Source of the DNA: Opisthocomus hoazin
Taxonomy: Eukaryota > Chordata > Aves > Opisthocomiformes > Opisthocomidae
NCBI RefSeq assembly: GCF_030867145.1
Contig: NC_134436.1
Span: 4,278,001-4,342,000, forward strand
Direction of reading: 5' to 3'
DNA length: 64,000 nt
Under the pieces are notes generated by a model. That model was not told the DNA's origin and searched no databases. It saw only the letters and a program-made list of their open reading frames with translations. The position numbers and the translations under genes were made by a program. Shown piece by piece: positions 51,373 through 59,552 of this stretch; within the stretch, counting starts at the first letter, position 1, and every line of letters starts with the position of its first letter.

Positions 51373-52264
51373 ATTCCCTGTTATTTCATGAAAAGTGCAA
51401 AGAAAACCAAGATTATTCACACAGTGGACTTGAATACCCTGACAGCCCTGTGCTGGTTGACTGTTCATCGTGTGACTTTCCTTTTGCATCTTTCTCCTCC
51501 TGCTCAACTGAAACAGCCACTGCAGCAAACAGTGGACAGACTCCAGAATACAGTAATTGGACACAAGAACATGAAAAAAAATCTCAGTAGATGACATGTG
51601 CCCCCACAAAATACACCAACATAGAGCTAGAAATAAAAATATTATTTGAGGGCCATTTGTGACCTCAAGATGCAAGAAAACACGTGGCTCTAGGGATTTA
51701 TGAAGAAAAATGCTGCATATTTAACCTAGGAATGAGGCTGAGGATGGAAAAAAGCACTAAGCACAAAATTTATGAAGCTGAGAATAATTACTTGGCTTCA
51801 AAAGGCATTCATAGAAGCATTCCCTGTTATTTCATGAAAAGTGCAAAGAAAACCAAGATTATTCACACAGTGGACTTGAATACCCTGACAGCCCTGTGCT
51901 GGTTGACTGTTCATCGTGTGACTTTCCTTTTGCATCTTTCTCCTCCTGCTCAACTGAAACAGCCACTGCAGCAAACAGTGGACAGACTCCAGAATACAGT
52001 AATTGGACACAAGAACATGAAAAAAAATCTCAGTAGATGACATGTGCCCCCACAAAATACACCAACATAGAGCTAGAAATAAAAATATTATTTGAGGGCC
52101 ATTTGTGACCTCAAGATGCAAGAAAACACGTGGTTCTAGGGATTTATGAAGAAAAATGCTGCATATTTAACCTAGGAATGAGGCTGAGGATGGAAAAAAG
52201 CACTAAGCACAAAATTTATGAAGCTGAGAATAATTACTTGGCTTCAAAAGGCATTCATAGAAGC
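51373..52264 (+). repeat. 446-bp tandem duplication, almost identical copies
   Basis: Copy one is 51373-51818 and copy two 51819-52264. Both start ATTCCCTGTTATTTCATG and end GGCATTCATAGAAGC. I noticed one substitution, C in copy one (CACGTGGCTCTAGG) against T in copy two (CACGTGGTTCTAGG); even the eight-A run is the same length. The unit holds no recognised gene; its open frames repeat simply because the DNA repeats. The near identity means a very recent event or an assembly artefact. Confidence 0.95.
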
Positions 52265-52554
52265 AAAGTATTGAAGCTGAGAGGTTTTATTTTCCAATAA
52301 GAAGCACTGAGATTGTTGTGAATAGAGAGAAGAGAGCAATAATTTGTTGCCTTCATAAGAAATAGGATGGAAAAGGTCTGGGTAAACATCTGGCAGTTAT
52401 CTTCTGTGCAGCATTATCTTTGGAGACTGGATAGTGCAGAATATCTTGGAATTTTGAAGCAGGGGATTTTCTTTTATTCTTCAAAGTTGGAAGGTATCCA
52501 GGGGAGATTTTAGAGCAGATAGCCTCACAAACTGATTTTAGTAGAAAGGGAGTA
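52265..52554. other. spacer before the protocadherin relic
   Basis: About 290 bases with no clear feature. The last 100 may hold badly eroded sequence from the start of the relic exon (signal peptide and first EC1 strand), but I cannot align it convincingly. Confidence 0.4.
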
Positions 52555-52775
52555 CTGCTGCCTAGGAAGAAATGTGACCCCCATTGTGTCTGAGGAGAAT
52601 TAGCAGCATTTCTGCCTCAATTAAAACACCAGAGTCCTGACAGTAGAGAAGATGCTGGATCAAAAGGAGATCTGACATCTGTCTACAGACTGATACTTGC
52701 ATTCACTTCTTTAAGATATTCTTTGAAAATCTGTAGCAGCTGATCCAAGGGGCAGTGGAGGTTCTCAACTTCAGA
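52555..52775 (+). pseudogene. decayed protocadherin variable-exon fragment (EC1)
   Basis: The segment aligns without gaps to the EC1 coding region of the intact variable exon at 57153. Over 56 bases (52619-52674 against about 57383-57438) I count about 45 identities, and the similarity continues through TTAAGATATTCTTTGAAAAT and GCAGCTGATCCAAGGGG. In the homologous frame there is a TAG at 52601-52603, where the intact gene has a glutamate codon, and a TGA at 52673-52675, where it has the first cysteine of the CX5C motif. Many differences are CpG to TpG/CpA, the mark of old methylated DNA that is no longer selected. Only the EC1 part is recognisable; the rest of the exon is gone or eroded. It may derive from a lost beta or gamma variable exon; which one cannot be told. 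Confidence 0.88.
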
Positions 52776-53064
52776 TTACTTTAGGAGAGGATGTACAACA
52801 GTTTGAGATCTCCTTGTGAAACTGAAAATATTCAAAACTCTGAGCCTCCCACAACCAACCTATGCTTGAAAATTCTTCGATTGTCTCTCTGACTTCCAGA
52901 AGATGTAGTGCACAACACATGAGCAATGTTTGCTACGTCTGCCCATAGCTCGCATCTTTGTTAAGCCCATTTAACAGAATGTTTGTACAGGATGCCTTCT
53001 AGAAGTCCTGCACCAGCCTGGATTATTAGTACCAAACCAAATGTCTCAGTGAGTACTAAGAAAA

Positions 53065-53215
53065 TGAATCACAGAACTGTAGAACACCAGGTTGGAAGGG
53101 ACATCAAGGATCATCTGGTACAACCTGTCTTGGCAAAAGCATGCTCTAGACAAAATGGCCCGACAGCTTGTCCAGCCGAATCCTACAAGTGTTCAGTGTT
53201 GGGGACTTTGCATTT
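53065..53215 (-). mobile_element. CR1 LINE 3' fragment, minus orientation
   Basis: The sequence AATCACAGAACTGTAGAA, then GGTTGGAAGGGACATCAAGG, then ATCATCTGGTACAACCTG, is the reverse complement of a CR1 tail. It continues more weakly through CTTGTCCAGCCGAATCCTAC. It lies about 300 bases beyond the protocadherin relic. Confidence 0.85.
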
Positions 53216-53337
53216 ATTTGCCAGATTTTTCAGGTGGGAAATGTATTTGATCATATGCCCTGGCAATAGCCAGAACCTAGCAGAGGCGGTGAATACTGAG
53301 GCTCGGGGGTGGACGCCCATGTGCATTTCCTGCGTTG

Positions 53338-53366
53338 GACGCCCAGTGCCGCTGTTGGTCAGCGCT
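53338..53366 (+). promoter_or_regulatory. orphan protocadherin-promoter-like element (CGCT-type)
   Basis: The core CAGTGCCGCTGTTGGTCAGC (53344-53363) shares GTGCCGCTG(C/T)TG with the element 150 bases upstream of the variable exon at 62660. Clustered protocadherin promoters carry a conserved sequence element with a CGCT core. No intact variable exon follows, so this could be the remaining promoter of a lost gene. The similarity spans only a dozen bases. Confidence 0.35.
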
Positions 53367-54320
53367 GTGCGGGTGTTGCTGCTGCTGGGCGGGGAGCTGC
53401 AAAGCAAGGAGAGACCAGTGAGCACCAGTCAGATGCTGCATGGCTGACATTAGCTGAGAGCCCAGCCGAAATGTCCCGATTGAAATGGAATAAGCCCTAG
53501 TTCAGTTCATTTCCAGGGGATATGCTGGGAATTATCGCATCGAGAATCGTCTGGAAACGCCAAGAGCACAAGGCAGAACCCAGGGATGTGCAGACGGAAG
53601 ATGATCTCCCAGGTCCGTCCGTGGGGGATCTGGGAGGACTTGGCTGCAGGGTGACTCAGACAGAGCCCGTTGCTCGGTAAGCACTGACTTCATACCGCGA
53701 GAAAGAAACGTCTACTTTTAACTGAGGGGTGGGGAAAGCATTAACTGGACTGAATGCAAACAGGGAGAGGAGGCCGGTTTATCTCTCAGAAAATGAACAA
53801 ACAGGACATGTACCAGGGGTTTTTTTACAGCATAGTGGAGACCCAGAAGATTGGGAATGATTCTCCCGGCTTTCCTCACGTTTGCATCCAGCAGAGAGTT
53901 CAGAGAAGCAGTTCCGTGGGAGAGATGGGAATTCAGGTGCTGAGTGCCAGAGGCGAGAGAAGAAATCCTTCCTGGGAGCTGGCTGGGAATGACAGGTCAG
54001 GAACGCTGGTCCCTCTTTGCACTCGAGCATGGAAACCACAGTCACTCGGGGAAGCATCTGTGCATTTGCGTTGTGCAGGCAACAGCTCCTCCCAAGCCAC
54101 GCTGTCCGCAGGGTGTGCTGGAGGTAGGTGGACAGTGGCTCCAGACATGGAGAAGAAGCTTCCTTCCAGGGAGGAAACAAAACCCGGCCTGGAACCTCTG
54201 AGATTTCACTCGGTGGATCTGAATATCCAACTGGAAGACCAAGAAGGGGATTTTGGAAAATGAAATTGCTTAAGCTGCAAAACTGCGGAGAGAATCCTTT
54301 TTTTATGATCACTGTGTTCT
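53367..54320. other. CpG-containing unassigned region
   Basis: GC-richer than the spacer. It is open for more than 500 bases on both strands (plus 53754-54263, minus 53779-54312), but neither translation shows cadherin repeats, a signal peptide, a membrane segment or any known domain. A donor-like CTCGGTAAGC is at 53674-53683. It could be eroded promoter/5' sequence of a lost protocadherin or an untranslated exon. I cannot assign a function. Confidence 0.35.
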
Positions 54321-56333
54321 GAAATACGGAGACATGCCGGGAACCGAGAAGACGTTGTTGTAGCTCTTCTGTAGTGTTGATGTAAATCTCAGAGTAAAGA
54401 GGAAACAGGTTTTCGGTCGTTTTAAGCTACCTTCTTAGGATACAGACATCATCACTAAACTGAAAAACGAAGAAGTCTGCAACATCGCTATGTCCTGAAG
54501 GAGATGAGTGAATTATCTGACACATTTATGCAAATTACATTCTTATTATGGCCATGGTTCCTTAGAGTGTCCTAAAACACAGCGTGCTGCCTTCTTTTTT
54601 CCACTCATGCACATTCATTTCTTCATCGTAACCCAACAGAAAACACAAGCATTACCTATCCAGTGGTACACGGTAAGTGACCCTCTTTATTTCACTTTTC
54701 TCTGAAACCTGAAAGAATATGAGCTTCACTCTGAGAGCAGCATCTTCTGAGGTGCAAAGATACTTTTATAGCTAAGAGCTCCGTTAAGGATCACTGTTCC
54801 TCCTACACCCTGCTACACCTGAAACTGAAGCACATTTGCCTGCTGAAATGAGGGGAGTAATAATCACCGTGTTATTGCAGTCAGGGTGGGAAGCGTCTGT
54901 GGAAGCTGTTCTCAGCTTGTGTCTGTTCCCTGCTGCGTAGTAGTACCAAGGATTAAGTTACAGAAAAGCAAATACCCTTTCCCTCTCAAAAGCGCCAAGA
55001 GCTGAGCAGGAGCACTGCCAAGGACACAAAGCAGGTGGATTCCAGGCATCACTGTTCTTTTTACACGGCACGAATGAGGAGAGAAGCCACTTTTGCAATG
55101 CATCTACTGCTGTACTTGACCTATACTTGGTTTTACATGAAGTTTCATTGTTGGTGATATTGATAGAGATTCAAGAGGTGGACATCTGCTGGAAGGGAAG
55201 AAAGGAAGAAAGAATTGACCTGGCTTTTGGTGTAAGTTAGCTTGCTAGATCGTACCACACTTCCAAGTCAAAGGGCAATAAAAGGAAAACACAAAAAATG
55301 GCTGCATCCTTGCAAAGTCCTCTAGTAGCTAAAATTCTGGGGAAAGTCAAACCTGGTTGTTACTTTCTTCTACTGATACAGTCACGAATTTTTTATTTTA
55401 AAACAAATTAAAGCATCAAAGAATTTCTAGAACTTCACCTGGTGAGCATGCATTGACAGGGTCAGCCCTGTTAGCAAACAAAAATAAGGAGAAAAGAGCT
55501 AGAAAATTAAAGGAAAGGTGTCAAAACCACAGAGGTTAGGATACAGAAAGTTATAAAAAAATAGCGTTGTTCCTCTTATAGTAAAACCTGAATTTCGATT
55601 GCTTGAACCAAAAATAAGTAGTATAAGCTGTATTTTGGTTTCTCCTCCATTTTTTATTTCTGTAAGAGGAAGACTGGTCTTGAAGGTAGCTGTGCGCCTT
55701 GCTCAGGATCCCTCGCTCTCCCCTCCCACCTCCGTTTCTCCGCGGTTGTTCCTCCCAGGACCGCGCGTGACCTCTCCCTTTTACCGAATGTGATTCTGCC
55801 TCTAATCACCCTTTAATTAGCTTTGCACATTCCTAGAACCCCCCTCAAACATAGCATAATCAATTTGCTTTTTCCTATGAGACCCTTTCTGATAATCCAT
55901 GATAATATCCCCCCCCCCCCCCCCCCCCCCCGCTTATCGTTTACAAAGTTTCTGGTTGAACCTCTCGGAGTTTACAGTTCAATGGTTCCTTTGATGGCCC
56001 ATCGACCGATGTTGTTAGATCCCTGGTCTTTGCTATTGTCGCCTTTAACTCCTGGTCGTTAGCGTTTGTGTATCTGGCGGTTTAATTTATGGCCTCTTCT
56101 TGCCTTTGATATTCAATAGCTGTTGGCCGTACACAGGTACAGGAGTTCAAGTCTGATCTCTAAGTACAGGAACCTTTAAAGTATTTCTAAGCCTGTGGGG
56201 TAACATCAGAGGAGAAGGGACTGTATACCTCCAAAACATGAAAACAGGTTGCAGTATTTCGGTGTTTGCGTACTGCTGGGGACATTTTTCATGAACGTGT
56301 TACACAATGACACATCTTACCACGGGTGCACAG
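54321..56333. other. intergenic spacer, no gene seen
   Basis: Mixed spacer with a 23-base C run at 55909-55931. No coding domain or named repeat recognised. Confidence 0.5.
55909..55931. repeat. poly-C tract (23 bases)
   Basis: An uninterrupted run of 23 C on the plus strand, likely length-variable and hard to sequence. Confidence 0.9.
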
Positions 56334-56347
56334 TCAGCAGGTGGCAG
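56334..56347 (+). promoter_or_regulatory. CTCF-like motif, plus orientation
   Basis: TCAGCAGGTGGCAG matches the CTCF core consensus CCASYAGRKGGCRS at 13 of 14 positions (T for C at the first). It points toward the variable exon about 0.8 kb downstream, the orientation known for protocadherin promoter CTCF sites. It is farther upstream than the usual promoter element, so it may be a boundary site. Confidence 0.55.
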
Positions 56348-56989
56348 GGGAAGATGCTTCTGTCAACTAAGGAGAATAACTTGTCTGTGTGAAAAGCGTG
56401 AATGTTGTGCTCCCTTTAGGCGAGGTGTGATTTACAATGTGAAGAAAAAAGGATCAGGATGATGTGTTCTAGAATCGCATTTTCACTCCAGTGTGATGGT
56501 GAGCTAGGGTGCTGGTGAAGCATTTCCTTGCGGAACCTTTCCCTGTAAGCTCTCTGGTACCAGCTTTCATATTCAACAGTGGTGCTTCTTTGACCCACCC
56601 CACTTGCTGACTGTCCTGTGCCGATTAACAAGTGCAGAAGAGAAGGAAAATCCCGCACTGTATCCTATGGAAGTGGTAGATCTTGCAATGCCTACACAAC
56701 ACAGAGGAAAACCAAAAGCTGTGTATGAAGAGTTCGCCGTTGAGAGCTGGGAAGTGTGCGGGGAGGGAGCTTGTTTCCAAGCGAGGAGGGCATTTACACT
56801 GCGCCTTTTGGCTTCGGTATGGCACGGAAAGTGCAGATTGAAGCAGCAAACTCCAAATCAGCAGCTCTGCCCCGAATGAGAAGGCAGAGGAAATATTCCC
56901 CCTTGCGACGCTGGGTGGGGGTGTTGGCCACGGACCGGGAAGTTCCTCTGCCCGCACCGGGTTTGCAGGCGCAGGGAGAGAAAAAAAAA
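56348..56989. other. upstream region of the first variable exon
   Basis: Sequence becomes GC- and CpG-richer toward the gene. A CGCT word lies in GCGACGCTGGGTGGGG near 56905. No separate gene is supported. Confidence 0.45.
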
Positions 56990-57060
56990 GCCGTGTGAGC
57001 CGCTCCGCAAGGGCGGTGGGGCACGGAGTCAGGGTGCTCGGGGGCTTTCAGACCCCCTTA
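56990..57060 (+). promoter_or_regulatory. candidate promoter element of the first variable exon
   Basis: GAGCCGCTCCGCAAGGGCGG (56998-57017) contains the CGCT core typical of protocadherin promoter elements. It lies about 150 bases before the chosen ATG, the same spacing as in the next gene. The match outside CGCT is weak, and a CGCT at 57080 is an alternative. Confidence 0.3.
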
Positions 57061-57152
57061 CCTGGGGATTACTGACAAAAACCGCTCTGCTTCGGACGCT
57101 ACTGAAAATGCTTGGAACAAAGGAGGACGCTGGATGGCTTTTCTGGAGAATA

Positions 57153-59546
57153 ATGGCGTGTGGGAGATGGAGCGGAGGCAGCAAGAGGCAAGTGATCTTG
57201 GTTATTCTGTGCGTCTGCGTGTGTCAGAGCGGGGCCGAAACCCTCCGCTATTCTCTGGCGGAGGAAATGGAGAGGGACTCCTTTGTCGCCAATATTGCAA
57301 AGGACCTGGGGGTCTCTCCGAGCCAGCTCGCAGTTCGCAAGGCCCGCGTTGTGTCCGAGGGGAACGAGCAGCTTTTCCACCTCGATCAAAACACCGGAGT
57401 CCTGACGGTAAAGGAGTCGCTGGACCGAGAGGAGATCTGTCCGCAGAGCGATACCTGCACACTGACCTTTAAAATATTCTTTGAAAATCCATTGCAGCTG
57501 ATCCGAGGGGAGGTGGATGTTCGTGACGTGAACGACAACTCCCCCGTGTTCCCAGAGAAGGAGATGGTTTTAGAGATTCTGGAAAGTGCATCTCCTGGGT
57601 CACGTTTCCCACTGGAAAGCGCCCAGGACAAGGACGCAGGCAGCAACGGCTTGCAGAACTACAGCCTCTGGTCCGATTCACATTTCTCCCTCGCTCTCGG
57701 AACAAGGAAAGGTGGAGCAAAATATGCGGAGCTCGTGCTAGAGCGTCAGCTGGACCGTGAAGAGCAGCGAGAGCTGAATTTACTCCTCACCGCCACCGAC
57801 GGGGGCTCGCCACCCAGGTCGGGCACGGCTCAGGTCCGGATCGTGGTGCTGGATGCCAATGACAACATCCCGGTCTTCGGTCGGGAGGTCTACGAGGCAC
57901 GCCTGGCCGAGAACAGCCCCCCGGAGCAGCTGGTGGTCAGAGTCGCGGCGGCGGATCCCGACGAAGGGTCCAACGGGAAAGTGCGGTACGCCTTCACCCA
58001 GACAGCGGAGCGGTCCCGGCAGCTCTTCGAGCTGAACGCTGACACTGGGGAGATACGGGTCGCGGGCAACCTGGACTTTGAGGAAGCGAAAAACCACGAG
58101 ATGGTTGTGAGAGCCACCGACGGCGGGGGGCTGTCTGCTCATTGCAAAGTGCAGGTGGAGGTCCTGGACGTGAATGACAACGCCCCAGAGATAGCGCTCA
58201 CCTCCCTCACCGCCTCCATTCCCGAGGACGCCCCGCCCCGGACCGTGGTGGCCCTGTTCAGCGTGCGGGACCTGGACTCCGGGGACAACGGCAGGACGGA
58301 GTGTTCGATCGACGGGGATTCGCCCTTCAGTCTCACGCCCACTTTTGATAATTACTACGAACTGAGAACAAACGCGGCGCTGGACAGGGAGAGGACGGCG
58401 GAGTATAACATCACCATCACAGCCACGGACTGGGGTACGACGCGGCTAAGCTCTCGGGAGAGCATCTTCGTGCAGGTATCGGATGTGAACGACAACCCCC
58501 CAGAGTTCACCCAGCAGATTTACACCATTTCGGTCACGGAGAACAACAGCCCCATGGTCCGGATCGGCAGCCTGAACGCCACGGACGCCGACACGGGAAA
58601 AAATGCCCACGTGAGATACGCGCTGGTGCAGCAGGAGGACAAGGAGCAGCCCGACGTGTCGGTCAACTCTGAAAATGGGGATGTTTATATCCTCCGCCAG
58701 CTGGACTACGAGGAGGTGCGCGCCTTCGAGGTGGCGGTGCGCGCTGCCGACGGCGGCTCGCCGCAGCTCAGCGCCCAGGCGGTGCTGCGCGTGGTGGTGC
58801 GGGACGAGAATGACAACGCGCCCGTCGTGCTGCACCCGGCCCCCGACAGCAGCGCAGCGGCGGGGGAGCTGGTGCCACGCTGGGCGCGGGCTGGCTACCT
58901 GGTGGCCAAGGTGGTGGCGGTGGACGCGGACACGGGGCAGAACGCTTGGCTGTCGTACGAGCTGGCCAAGGCGACGGAGCCGGGGCTGTTCCGTGTGGGG
59001 CTGCACAGCGGCGAGGTGCGCACGGCGCGGGCCGTGTCGGAGAGAGACGCGCCCCGGCAGAGGCTCGTCGTGCTGGTGCGAGACCGCGGGCAGCCGCCGC
59101 GCTCCGCCACCGCCACCGTCGGGATCGTCCTGGCGGACGGATTCTCCGACGCCCATTTGGGGGTGAGCGAGGAGGCGCCGGCCGCCGATCCCGACGGGCC
59201 GCTGACCCTGTACCTCATCGCCTCCCTGGCCTGTGTGTCGGCGCTGTTCCTGGCCACCGCCGTGGCCGCCGTGGTGGTGAAGGTACGGCGGGCCAGGCGG
59301 AGCGAGGCGGAGACCTTGCCCACGTTCCCGAAGGCTGCCACGGAGAGTAACGCGGGCTCCCTGGCCCGCAGCTACGTGTACGACGTCTGCTTCGCCGCCG
59401 GGACCGTCAACAGCGAGTTTCGGTTCCTCAAGCCCCTCTTTCCCTGCTTCCCCGCCGGACTGCCCCCCGGCCCGGGCGAGCAGCGGAGCTCGGTGTGCTC
59501 GCAAGGCGCGGCCAGCCTCGGGGAAGAAGGCGACTGGGATGCACAG
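57153..59546 (+). CDS. Protocadherin gamma-type variable exon (six cadherin repeats, membrane segment, tail)
   Basis: The exon encodes a neuronal adhesion receptor of 798 residues up to the donor. Clustered protocadherins form cis dimers and bind homophilically between cells to give neurons single-cell identity. I chose the ATG at 57153: it gives a 28-residue signal peptide with a hydrophobic core before ETLRYS. An ATG at 57108 would add 15 residues. EC1 has the CX5C motif (CPQSDTC). Calcium-binding linkers are DVNDN 125-129, DANDN 234-238, DVNDN 339-343, DVNDN 444-448 and DENDN 551-555; EC6 runs to about 680. The membrane helix is 684-709, then a tail with YVYDVC and FRFLKPLFP. The exon ends at CAG/GTGAGG in phase 0. 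Beta genes are normally unspliced, so a spliced gamma-A-like type is favoured. If the donor is not used, the frame runs to a stop at 59856. Confidence 0.93.
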
Positions 59547-59552
59547 GTGAGG
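59547..59552 (+). other. splice donor of the first variable exon
   Basis: CAG/GTGAGG is a near-consensus donor, placed in phase 0 right after EEGDWDAQ, where the variable tail should join the shared constant exons. Past this point the frame drifts into repetitive arginine/glycine-rich sequence and a poly-G tract, which supports the splice. Confidence 0.8.

Noticed and set aside
53754-54312. Overlapping plus (169 codons) and minus (177 codons) open frames
   Set aside because: Neither shows a known domain, signal peptide or codon pattern; kept only as an unassigned CpG-containing region.
9465-56333. Search for beta protocadherins, TAF7 and SLC25A2, which lie in or next to this interval in mammals
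   Set aside because: No coding trace apart from the protocadherin EC1 relic at about 52555-52775.
58446-59504. Minus-strand frame of 352 codons
   Set aside because: Antisense shadow of the GC-rich protocadherin exon; low-complexity His/Arg/Gly composition with no domain.
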